Assembly: GCA_039566865.1 (NCBI GenBank)
Contig: CM076943.1
Coordinates: 16,354,001 to 16,418,000, forward strand
Length of the DNA: 64,000 nt
Direction of reading: 5' to 3'
From: Aurelia coerulea
Lineage: Eukaryota > Cnidaria > Scyphozoa > Semaeostomeae > Ulmaridae
Below are positions 1 to 9,690 of this stretch, in pieces (the stretch's first letter is position 1; each line of letters opens with the position of its first letter). The notes below the pieces were generated by a model. That model was not told the DNA's origin and made no database searches. It was given only the letters and a program-made list of their open reading frames with translations. Position numbers and translations under genes: made by a program.

Positions 1-284
1 TGGTACCCAGAAACTGGGTATTATATGAAAATAATCAACCCAAAACTGACTTCAAAGTAGTGTTCTCTCGAGCTGTTGTCATTATCCTAAACTAGTGCAT
101 CATTTCAGTCATATGAAAAGGATACCCTAAACTAGGGGGTTGTAGAAACCACACCCAAAACTGGTACGTTATTTGAATCATTTGAAAAGGATACCCAAAA
201 ACTGGGAGGATGGTAGAAACCATACCCAGAACGGGGGTTCGCACATACCCGTCTTTGACTTTAGGCAGCTCCACCCCCGGGATC
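1..284 (-). mobile_element. End of a G-tract-terminated non-autonomous element with internal subrepeats
   Basis: The stretch is built from degenerate copies of a subrepeat containing the motif ATACCCAAAACTGGG and closes with CCACCCCCGGG at about 273-283. The same kind of end, a long G/C tract plus TACGGGTATGTG-like sequence, occurs at 63862 in the opposite orientation. I read this as the terminal part of one such element whose other end lies outside the window. It has no coding capacity; the open frame on the minus strand only reflects the repeat period. Confidence 0.5.
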
Positions 285-354
285 TAAAACAGCCGCGGAC
301 CGTCTTCAAATTTACCAAATAGTACCATCTAGATTTTTATAGCTGCATTAAATT

Positions 355-1044
355 GATAAAATATGATTATCTTTTTCATCTGGAACTGTTATGTAACAAA
401 TTTGGAATCTTTAGTCAAAAGTTGTGATGCTACTTTATTGCACAATTTATATTTGGAGAAAAAAATTGGCTCCGTTATAGCTTTAAATATCACTAGAGAA
501 AGCCTGTTCTCCTACATTTTCAGCAACGAGGAGATAACTTAAGAACAATTGCATTCATGAGCTGTGTCTAATAAAATGATTATCAAAAAAAATATCTTGA
601 ATTTGACTTTAAACCGATTTCTTATCAAGACTATCAAGAATCGATGCTGCACGTCAACCCTTGACACTCTCAATAAGTGAACTATAATAACAACAAATTA
701 AGCCAAAATAGAGAGCTAAAGCCAACAGGTCATGTTAAAAACTTACCAAAACAGTAGCATCTCAATTTTTATAGCAGTATTTCAAAGCAATGTCATCGCA
801 AATAACATACTCAAGAAGTGACTTAAAGCTGGAACAAATGTAGCAAAAACAGAGAACGACGATTCATGTTGAAAACTGACCGAAATAATAACATCTCAGT
901 TTGCAAAGCAGAATTTCAAAGCAATGTTATCGCAAACAGCATTCTCAATAAGTGAATTAAACGCCGCAAAGAAATTAAGCAAAAGCAACTGCTAATCGTC
1001 TTAGAGCTTACCAAAATGGTGCCATCCTGGTTTTCAGAGCAATA
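355..1044. repeat. P-Q composite repeat, block 1
   Basis: Positions 355-680 hold the P module (CAGTTATGTAACAAATTT-like start, then a GATTTCTTATCAAGA motif). Positions 680-1044 hold three Q modules with a period of about 130 bp, each with (C)TTACCAAAA followed by AACATCTCA and CAAAGCA. The same modules in the same order recur at 2311-2490, 3700-4340, 5320-6240 and 6280-6660. On the minus strand each Q module reads as GGTAAG after an 80-nt stretch that begins near a pyrimidine-rich CAG, so it mimics a short exon with a short intron. No long reading frame runs through. Confidence 0.7.
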
Positions 1045-1048
1045 TTAA

Positions 1049-1934
1049 CCCTATTTTAACCGGGTAAAAAAAAAGTGATTTTCTACCGGGGGGGGGGCGT
1101 TTTTCGCCCCCCCTGTTTTTCTCCGCAAGGATAACAGCTATGACAATGAAACTTGCACTGTGTCATAATTGAACAACGGAGAATCTAAAAATAGCACCAA
1201 TCAATCAATAGTCACGTGATTGGTTGCTAGGCAACCAAGAACAATGCAAATTTTGAGAAAATCGAGCTATTAGCAGAAAAGGGCCAATTATTAGCAAATA
1301 GCTAGATAAAATTGGCAAAAAACCATCCAAATACCTGCTTGATATCATTAATTTGTAGTTTCATATGGTTTCATACGGATATTTGTGGTTTCTAATAAAT
1401 TAACTAATTAAATAATGAAAATTTGATTCAATGCAAAATTGTTAGCTCAATAATTATGATTAAAAACCATTAATTTCGCATATTATTGGTGAAATCAAGT
1501 ACCTTCATCAATATTTGAGGTAATTCCATCAGTTTTGCATGAAAAATTACTCATTCATTAGGAATATGACGTCATAAAGATTGATGACGTCATAGAAATA
1601 ATAAACTGCTAATGTCAGCAAATATGTATAAATTATATATCAAATGAAAGTACTCATTGAGACAAATCGAATGGTATATATATTGTTGAGATTTAGTGAC
1701 AAATGAAGAAATTAGGGCCATTTTAAAGAATTTCTTTGTGACCACTCTCCAAATATGGGCATGTGGTGGTCACGTGGTCAAACAATAGGTATTGAAATTT
1801 CTATTTTCTGATTGCCAACTAAATTTTAGGAAAAGTCAAGGAGTTTCAGCATTGTAGGTGGCATCGTTTGGGAGCTATTAAAAAAAATCCGACAGGGGGG
1901 GCGAAAAACGCCCCCCCCCCCGGTTAAAATAGGG
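1049..1934. mobile_element. TTAA-flanked piggyBac-like non-autonomous element, family A copy 1
   Basis: TTAA lies on both sides (1045-1048, 1935-1938). The ends are inverted: CCCTATTTTAACCGGG on the left and CCCGGTTAAAATAGGG on the right. TTAA duplication plus a CCCTA terminus is the known signature of the piggyBac superfamily. Just inside each end is a G/C hairpin with a five-base loop (TTTTT left, AAAAA right). Inside are CACGTG at 1213 and 1771 and two TGACGTCA palindromes at 1567 and 1585. There is no transposase frame. A near-identical copy lies at 12317-13203. Related repeat copies at about 6030 show the unoccupied site. Confidence 0.9.
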
Positions 1935-1938
1935 TTAA

Positions 1939-2307
1939 GAGGCCCTTCACATGAGACCCGACATGATGCCGGCTCGATTTTTCATATCGGGTGCTGGTCT
2001 GAGCTACTGTTGTGTTTACATTATGTCGGGGCGACATGAAACTTTCATTTCGGGGCGACATGAAAATTTCATGTCTCTGTTTCATGCCGGCATGGAAATG
2101 GGATGAAAATCTCATGTAAACACAATTTCTTCATATCGGGGTGATATGAAAACCAAATCACCTTCGCGGCGTATTTGGAAATTTTCATGTCGGGTCTCAT
2201 GGCGACATGAGTTCATGCTGGCATGAGTTTCATGTTGGCTCTCATGTAAATAGTGTGCATTTTCATGGCAGCATGAACTCATGCCGGGTCTCCATGTAAA
2301 GGGCCTC
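1939..2307. mobile_element. Harbinger-like MITE (TAA target duplication)
   Basis: The ends GAGGCCCTTCACATGAG and CTCCATGTAAAGGGCCTC are inverted. The flanks are TAA at 1936-1938 and 2308-2310. The interior is made of repeated GACATGAAA and CATGCCGG words in both orientations. Three-base TWA duplications are typical of PIF/Harbinger elements. The left TAA is part of the right-hand TTAA of the preceding element, so this insertion came later. No coding capacity. Confidence 0.75.
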
Positions 2308-2310
2308 TAA

Positions 2311-2490
2311 GAGAAAATAATAACTCCTCAGTTTCAAGCAGTTATGTAACAAATTTAGAATCTTTCGTTGCAATGGTTGTAATGCTATTTTATTGCACAA
2401 TCAAAATCTGTTAATTTTGCAGTAGTTGAATTGCAAGATTTGGGTTCAGTATAGCCTTTTTTACTGGTTACAGCTTGTTTTTTCTTTTCA
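2311..2490. repeat. P module of the composite repeat (truncated)
   Basis: The stretch repeats the P module: CAGTTATGTAACAAATTT, then an AATCTTT stretch, TAATGCTATTTTATTGCAC and a TGAATTGCA motif. It continues block 1 directly after the two inserted elements at 1049-2307 and is cut off before the foldback element at 2536. Confidence 0.65.
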
Positions 2491-2535
2491 TATATACCTT
2501 TAAAATTTACAATACATGTTACGGATTACTCTACC

Positions 2536-3127
2536 CACAGGAGGCCCAAGCTATTGTGGTGAGAGGGCTTTCCAACGTCCTAACCCATAATGTATCAAGA
2601 TCTTATCTTACCTTACAATCTCTTGTTGAAATGAAAATGACTTACATAGAAAGTTTTCTCGTCTATATTTCATATGACAGCCGTCTCGTTTATTTCTTTC
2701 GTCCTTTTGCTCTTAGTCAATCAAATACGACGCCTCGATACTAGCCATAAAAGCATAATGATAATAGTAATTGAAACACCGCCTGCTTTTGTACTGCAGT
2801 ATCGACCTATATGTATAATAATAATGTCCTTATTATACACGTAAATATAGGTCGATACTGCAGTACAGAAGCAGGCGGGGTTTAAATCATTTTCATCATT
2901 ATGCATTTATGGCTAGTATCGAGGCGTCGTATTTGATTGACCATTTGACCAATAGCAAGGACGCAAGGAGCAAACGAAATGGCTGTCATATGAAATATAT
3001 GCAAGAATACTTCATATGTAAGTCATTTTAATTTCAACAAGAGATTCTAAGGTAAGATAAGATTTTGATACTTTATGCGTTAGAACGTAGGAAGGCCCCC
3101 TCACCACAATAGTTTGGGCCTCCTGTG
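2536..3127. mobile_element. Foldback element with ~240-bp arms and 7-bp target duplication
   Basis: The element starts CACAGGAGGCC and ends GGCCTCCTGTG, and almost the whole length folds back on itself; only the centre near 2815-2840 is unpaired. It is flanked by a perfect 7-bp duplication, CTCTACC, at 2529-2535 and 3128-3134. A single arm of the same family sits at 57827-58078. Frames on both strands are translations of the arms, not genes. Confidence 0.9.
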
Positions 3128-3134
3128 CTCTACC

Positions 3135-3700
3135 TATAAAGTACTTTAAGATACTATAAGAACTATACCATGAGGAGCAACAGACTATCACTACCCCATG
3201 GTCGTTAAATAAAAAGTTAGAGTTAAACTACATACAATTTTACATAAATTCTACCCACAACTTAAAACAAAAAATAACAAAAAAATACCAAGAATAACGA
3301 TAAATACTGTACTGGAGAATATCTTACTTTAGATGTAAGGTTGGGGCTATAATAACTTAGAACAAATGTCGCAAAGAAGACTCTTTCGTGTTTTAATATC
3401 ATACCTCATACCTAACATTTAATGTGAGACAGAACTTCCAAACAAATAGACACGTTACTTTAAGAGGCTTGGTTGTTGGATGGCATGTGACTAAAATTTG
3501 AAATGATATTAGTCATATCGACTAGTTTTATGGATGAAGCATAAAGTCAACTCAAGCATTTTCGAGCTCACCTCATCAGTAGGGTCTTGATCACCATATA
3601 ATAATAGCTGCGTAAGAGCTTCGTTTGAAAGATTGGTGATTTAGACAAATGGCCGTAATAATTCAACAACTCCTGCGAGAAGATCTCTTCGTTGAACATC
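3135..3700. other. Non-coding interval, nothing recognised
   Basis: AT-rich sequence without a convincing frame, inverted repeat or structural RNA signal. It lies between the foldback element and the next P-Q block. Confidence 0.4.
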
Positions 3701-4340
3701 AAAAGAAGGGCAGCTTGTTCTCCCAACTTACAGCTTGTTTTCCCAGGCTATCAGTAAGTTCATTCATATGCATTCTCTGGTACAGAGATTATTCTAGACA
3801 TACTGTGAACTTGATTCTAAACCGATTTCTTATCAAGAATCAATTCAGCAAAATAAAACAATCTGCTACGTTCTCAATAACTGAAATAGAACTGCAACAA
3901 GTCAAGCCAAAACAGAGAACCACAATTCATGATAAAACTTACCAAGATAGTAACATTTCACTTTTCAAAGCAGTATTTCAAAACAGTGTCAGCGCAAACA
4001 GCATTCTCAATAAGTGAATTAAACACTGCAACAAAGTAAGCAAAAATAATCGCATGTTGTTTCGGAGCTTACCGAAGTTGTGCAATCTTGGTTTTCAAAA
4101 CAATATTATGAGTTAAAGAGAATCTAAGCATATAGAAGCTTTTGAAAAAATAGCCGTGCAAAAACAAAGGGCCATGACACCTGCCGCACCATTTGGGTAA
4201 CTGATCCAAGTCAACATGAACTACTGATATCTGATTGGCTAAAATTTGATCGCAAGTGGCTTGAGTTACTTTTATATGCTAAGATTAACTCTTTCATTCA
4301 AACAGTTGTGTAACGACGTTATATATAGATTTATCCTCGA
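3700..4340. repeat. P-Q composite repeat, block 2 with splice-like modules
   Basis: A P module (3700-3860) is followed by two Q modules (3865-4110) and the start of another P module (4280-4340). On the minus strand the signals are complete: donor-like GTAAG at 4081-4077 and 3942-3938, and acceptor-like TTGTTGCAG ending at 4025 and 3892. This gives a model exon of about 82 nt (4024-3943) between introns of about 57 and 51 nt. The model exon has a stop in the frame that is otherwise best conserved, so coding is doubtful. An open plus-strand frame at 3649-4017 runs antisense to this and looks accidental. Confidence 0.65.
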
Positions 4341-4555
4341 GTTATCATGTTATCCTTTCTGCTACAAAAATAAACAACAAAAATAAATACATAATTATAT
4401 ACAATGCAGATGATTTAAAGAATCTATACATAAATAAATGTGTCTGGATATTGTTCTTCGAAGGAGTCTTGTTTTCGCTTTTAGGCCCTAAACAATTCTT
4501 TTAGATTGTTTTTAAATTGATAGATCAAGGGGAGCTCAGCATTTCGAACTGTATA

Positions 4556-5309
4556 CAGGATGTCTCAGAAAAATTGTACGACGTTTGATTAAATGTTAAA
4601 AGTTAACAATAAAATATACAGGCTCCTGGCTAGAAAAACCTGTTTCTAAGATTTTAAATCAATTTTAGACGCCAGAATCTTACGAATCCGCTAAGAATTC
4701 ACGGAGCTACAAGCATTTGAAGTTCAAATTTGTGCGAAAGATGAAACCAGACGCCCCCTAACTGACTTGTTTTCCAAAAAGACGTCCCAAAATCAAGGTA
4801 AAAGGAGACGGTCCAATGTTTTACTTCTCGTTGATGTCAGAGCAAATCAAATAGGATTTCCAAAGTTATTTAGTTCTTGTAACCGTTGCCAAAATTTACT
4901 TAAGAATGCAAGTATCTAAAAACATGGAATGAAAACTTAATCAATGAGAGACGGGGCTATTCCAACTTGTGCTGAACAGGATTCCTCCAAGCATCCATAA
5001 CCTTGATTCAATGTTATAGAAAGCTAATTTATCGAAAGTGCTTTTAAAATTCCATTTGATTTGCATTGAATAAACGAGATTCTATTTTCACCAAATATGC
5101 AATTTAAGGCCGTCTGGTTTCAGCTTTCGCACAAACTTGAACTTCGAAAGCTCACAACTCCATGAATATTTAGCCGATATGCTACATTCTGGTGTCTAAG
5201 ATTAATTTAGAATCTCAGCAATATGGTTATTTTACCATGGAGCCCGTTCATTATTTCGTAATTTTTCTATATTTAATCAAACGTCGAACAAATTTTCTGG
5301 GACACCCTG
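4556..5309. mobile_element. Long-TIR element ending CAGGATGTCTCAG
   Basis: The outer ends CAGGATGTCTCAGAAAA and TTTTCTGGGACACCCTG are inverted and continue inward through TTAATCAAACGTCG-type sequence and a second paired block (4650-4790 with 5090-5215). The flanks read TATA on the left and AATATA on the right, so a TA duplication is likely but imperfect. Ends of the GGTGTCCCA type recur at 6838, 20179, 40577 and 59232. It carries no transposase. Confidence 0.75.
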
Positions 5310-5319
5310 AATATATTGA

Positions 5320-6240
5320 ACTTCACGTCAAACCAATTTCTCATCAAGAATCGGTCCGCCAAAACGATCCATTACATTCTTAAAGGTAATGTGTTCATGA
5401 AAGTACAGCGGCTTTGCGGAGGGCATGTCAATTTCACATGATATTCCATGTGGTCACTTTGTTTAAAGGGAATAGACATAGCTATATCGACAAGCTGCTA
5501 TAAATAGGCTGAAGAAACGCCCACAAACCCATTGTTTCCTTCGCCACACAATGAAACGGCAGGCGTCAAAGTTGTTGAATACAATAGATTATATTTTTAG
5601 CGTGGCCCGGGCCAGCTTTTAACAATGTCGATTCCCTGTAAAGCTTACTCACTACGTGGTAAGGAGTAATCTAAGCAGACTGATGGCCTACTTGCGGTTG
5701 CGCTTTTGGAGCTGAAATTTAGTTTGCACGTGATCAATGAAATTCTACCAATCACAGCGCGCTCTTCAAGGTTCTTTGTCAGCATCGTGTCTGCATGTTT
5801 TGACAGAGTATACGTGGCTGTACTTACATGGATAAGTTGCCCTATTGCCTTTGATAAGTGAATCAAAACTGCAACAAATTAAGCCTGAACAGAAAACCAG
5901 AAATCATAGTAAACACTTACCAAAATAGCAACGTCTTAATTTTCAAATCAGATAAGCTGCAAAAAGTGCAGCAAAACCAACCACAAATCGTCTTAGAGCT
6001 TACCAAAGTGGTACCATTTGGTTTTCAAAGCAATATTAAGAGTTAAGTCGAGAGCATAAGATTAACTCTTTCATTTTAAACAGTTATGTAACAAACTTAG
6101 AATATTTGGTCAAAAGTCGTAATGCTATTTTATCACAGTTTATAAATATGAGACACTTGCAGCAACTGAATTGCAGGAGCTGGTTCCAGTTTAGCCTTGA
6201 CTATCACTATCTACAGCTCGTTCTCTCAAGTTACTAAAAA
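5320..6240. repeat. P-Q composite repeat, block 3
   Basis: A short P-derived piece (5320-5390) is separated by other DNA from Q modules at 5850-6040 and a P module at 6055-6240. On the minus strand donor-like GTAAG occurs at 6003-5999 and 5920-5916, and TTTTTGCAG / TTGTTGCAG acceptors end at 5957 and 5869. These predict introns of 47 and 52 nt and a 36-nt exon between them. Here the junction CAATATTAAGAG shows the site that is occupied by the TTAA element in block 1. Confidence 0.65.
5467..5637. mobile_element. Short TTAA MITE (AGGGAATAGACATAG ends), copy 1
   Basis: The ends AGGGAATAGACATAG and CAATGTCGATTCCCT are inverted. TTAA precedes it at 5463-5466 and GTAA, probably a mutated TTAA, follows it. 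The copy at 39801-39972 is the same over its whole length with few changes. No coding capacity. Confidence 0.85.
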
Positions 6241-6279
6241 TTTCAAAATAACTCAACAAAATTTCATTCATATACTATC

Positions 6280-6660
6280 TCTAATAAAGGATTGGTGAAA
6301 AAAAAATTGAACTCAACTTTAAGCCGATTTCTTATCAACAATCCATCTTAGAAAATACGGCATAACATGCAAATAAATGAATTAAAAACGGCGAAAAAGC
6401 AGCAAAAACAGAAAACCTGCTAATCATCTTGAAACGTACCAAAATAGAAACATCTAAATTCTCAAAGTAGAATTACAAAACAACTTAACATCCTTGATAA
6501 GTGAATTAGAAACTGCAAACAATCGTTTCAAAAAAACCTCAAATCGTCTTAAAACTTACCAAAATATTAGCATCTCAGTTCTCAAAACAGTATTAAATCA
6601 AGAGAATAAGATTAACTTTTTCATCTCTTACAGTTATGTAACAAATTTGAAATCTTTGGT
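6280..6660. repeat. P-Q composite repeat, block 4
   Basis: The end of a P module (6280-6350) is followed by two diverged Q modules (6350-6595) and the start of a further P module. Donor-like minus-strand GTAAG is kept at 6559-6555 but is GTACG in the other unit, so the splice-like signal is decaying here. Confidence 0.6.
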
Positions 6661-6837
6661 ACCGTTGCTAAGCAACTTCAGTGCATTAGCTGAATGTCAA
6701 AGAATGTTTATTGCAACAAATTCAAAAGGAAACTTGCCGCAGCTGCCAGAAGCCACCTCAGTGCCATAAATGACACATGACATCTGTAGACACACTAATT
6801 TAGTGGAAGCGCTTTCGAAATGTTTTTGATGAAATAC

Positions 6838-7307
6838 TGGGTGTCCCAGAAAAAAATTACCAATTACAGCGAAGAGAAACTAGCTTGAATCAATGACTAA
6901 TCAACTTCAAAAGGTTTCTCGATAGTTAAGTTGAACATCGATACACCCTTCGTCGATAGGATACATTTATTTTCAAAGTTCAAATTTGCCTCAATGTCTA
7001 AATCAAATCTTTGGCAGATGCAAATTCTTGAGGCACAGTGAAAGTTAAAACTGAAATTTGACAACATGAAAAAGCGGCAAAATGGTTGACCATTAGCAAA
7101 CAGAATACAATATGATCTTAGTTTCTTCAAATTTCATCAAGGATATTGCCAAGGATATTGCATAGGTGCTGTGGTTCAATAATTTGATCATTCCACAACG
7201 CTAAAGCCGTGGCTTGAGGGTAACAGCAAATTTGAGCTTTCAATATTAATGATTTAACACTCAAAGCACCAACATCAAAAATAAGGTATCGATGCTCAAG
7301 TTAACCA
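6838..7307. mobile_element. One-ended relic of a GGTGTCCCA long-TIR element
   Basis: TGGGTGTCCCAGAAAA at 6838-6853 matches the termini of the long-TIR elements. The following sequence shares TTTCTCGATAGTTAA and TTGAACAT with the element at 20179-20749. No matching far end was found; the family B TTAA element at 7312 interrupts it. The minus-strand frame at 6897-7130 has no recognisable protein features. Confidence 0.45.
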
Positions 7308-7311
7308 TTAA

Positions 7312-8038
7312 CCCTACCAGGCCTAGGGTATTTGATGCTCTAGGAAGACTAGTGGAGGGGGGGGCTCATTCAGCCCCCCCCTTTTATTTCCGTTCTGAAC
7401 GATGTAGAGCCTTGAAACTTGGCATGTGCATAGAACATCATGAGCTGAACACAAAAATGAAATCTATTTCTAGTTATGTCACGTGATGTGCTCATGACGT
7501 CACAATATAGAATTTTCAAAGTCAATAGGGTTCAGTACTAAAAATTTTTAATCGTTGATTGTGAGAAAACGAAAGGCAATAAGGACATGGGTCCAATTTT
7601 AGTGTATTCTATTGTTGAATAGCTTTTGCTTTGAAAAGAAAAATTTTTTAAAAGTGATGACGTCATCACACAGGAATTCGAAGAATGTGCGCATGCGTAC
7701 AGCCAAAATATGCATAATCATACGTTTAAATTAAAAACAAATGATGCAGTTGGATAGAAAATTAAAATTAGCATACATTCCTCCAATTTCATTGTTTTCC
7801 TGCATTTGCTGTAGATTTTATTAGCATTTATTGAAATTTTGCAAAGACATCTCTCAAAAGTTGATCGCATTTACCCCCTGGAATGAATTTAATTTTTCTA
7901 AAAGTTCATTTTTGATTATAAGAAGGATAAAACTAACAGTCAGAAAGTTTCAGCGTTGTAAGTGCACTTGGGAAAATCCACAGAAGAAAAGCCGCTAGGG
8001 GGGCTGATTGAGCCCCCCTCCCCCTAGGCTTGATAGGG
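7312..8038. mobile_element. TTAA-flanked piggyBac-like non-autonomous element, family B
   Basis: TTAA at 7308-7311 and 8039-8042 flanks inverted ends CCCTACCAGGCCTAGGG and CCTAGGCTTGATAGGG. Subterminal hairpins follow: a G tract, CT, five-base loop, AG, C tract at each end. Inside are CACGTG at 7480, TGACGTCA at 7495 and 7658, and an NRF1-like TGCGCATGCGTA near 7687. The interior differs from family A, but the architecture is the same. No transposase frame. Confidence 0.88.
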
Positions 8039-8114
8039 TTAAGGAACATTTCAATTTGATTACACGTTTTTTTAGAAGAAACTTGGATCAGCACTTAGTA
8101 CTAAAAGTTTCTTA

Positions 8115-8490
8115 ATTTCGCATGAAAATTTCGGTGTTTTAGCAGTAAAAGTTTCTTATTAGTAAAAGTTTCTTATAGTTTCTTATTTTTTTGGGCCTAA
8201 AATTGCGGTATTGTTCGAAGTTGAGCCTTCTTCTCGACAAAGGGCTTCCATTTGCATTGAAATTGTCATCAAGAAGAAGCCATGCACATCAAGGCAAACA
8301 TTTACCAACTTTGCAGTTAAAAGTCAAGAAAAGACTCAGGTACCTTTGTTAGAGAGACATAGAATATGAGAGACATACAGAAATAAAGTTTTAGAGTTTC
8401 TTAACTATTCTTGAGCGTAGTACTAGAGTTTCTTAAACTTTTGGTCATCGTAGTACTAGTTTCTTATAAACCAGTTTCTTATAAAAAAAT
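8115..8490. repeat. Repeat rich in GTTTCTTATAAG-type motifs
   Basis: At least eight copies of GTTTCTTA or GTTTCTTATA occur, many after an AGTACTAG or AGTAAAA word. The same words form the ends of the repeats at 39000, 44328 and 51388. It is probably a degenerate member of that MITE group. Confidence 0.5.
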
Positions 8491-9539
8491 GAGTGTAGCA
8501 ATTGATTAAAGCAGAATAGTTTTCCCAAGTCCCAGCCATATCTGAATACTTATTCCTTGGAGAACCGGGATTTTGTTTTGTTTAGCTCTTCGTCAGTGGC
8601 ATTGGCAGTATTGATTCACTGAAACCATCTTCAAGAAAACTTGTACCTGTTGAGCTTACCAACATGTATATGAGTTGAGTTTTCAAAGACGTCTTGTCGG
8701 CTAATCTTAAAATTTCAAATTTGCTATCTCAGTTATAAACTTGCCGTGATCAAAACATTTATTCAACTCCGACAAATTGTATACTTATTTTATGTATAAG
8801 TATAGAAATCCCACAAAGAAAGCTGAAAAAGTAGAATTTTGTTACATCTCGCCTTTTTTCATTAAATACATCTTTATTTTGACCATACATCAGACTTCTG
8901 TTGAGGAAGAAGTGAAACATCCGAAACATCATGCACATTTTCTTTATATTCACAATTCATACTAACTATGGATTATTATTACTTTCATCATTGTCATTAT
9001 TAGCATATTGTCATTATTAGCATATTCTGCAAAGTTGGCATGCAAAATAGTGTTGTAAAAGTTCTGATTAAAGCCAACTATATCATTATAATGATACAAT
9101 ATAAAACATAAAAAATGCCTCTACAAATGGAACAAAATTAACTAAAAGGATTGAGTCAAATTTAAATGCTCTTGTTTACAGTTTATGCACATGTATTTTC
9201 CCTTTTCCAGTTTCTTATTGCATTTTTTTCGACGATTGAACTAATTGTGCAAGAATGTAAATTGAAACAAGCCCGTTCCATGTGCCAAGCTCTACGTTTT
9301 TCCTTGAAAATAATCATCTTAAATTCGACCAGACTACTCACGATCTTCAGTTATCAGAGCAAGAAGCAATTTCTGACTCACTCAAGAACAAAATTGCAGT
9401 TAGGTACATAATTCAAGATTCATCGTGACAAGATCTAATTCACTTGCAGTATCTAAAAGGATTACTCAAACCAATAGTTTGAACTCGGGCTGCGAAGCCG
9501 CCTTTTATCAATAATGAGTCGACCCAATACAATAAATGA
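8491..9539. other. Non-coding interval, nothing recognised
   Basis: AT-rich, without long inverted repeats. Short frames exist on both strands over the same bases (8759-8965), which is what random AT-rich DNA gives. Confidence 0.4.
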
Positions 9540-9690
9540 CAGAGGCCGCAATTAGGCCAATCTGAAATGAAAGCAGAAAAATCATAGAACCACAAATCGG
9601 CTTAAACAAAACATCTAGATCTTCAAAGCAACAAAAATAGGATTAACTATGTCATCTACAGTACAGTTATATAACAAATTCATCATGCTC
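9540..9690. repeat. Diverged piece of the P-Q composite repeat
   Basis: Words of the Q module (CACAAATCGGCTTAAA, AACATCTAGATCTTCAAAGCA) are followed by the P start (ACAGTTATATAACAAATT). A similar degraded copy lies at 14200-14335. Splice-like signals are not kept. Confidence 0.45.

Noticed and set aside
3649..4017. 122-residue plus-strand frame
   Set aside because: It runs through the P-Q repeat, antisense to the splice-like modules, and the frame is not kept in the other blocks.
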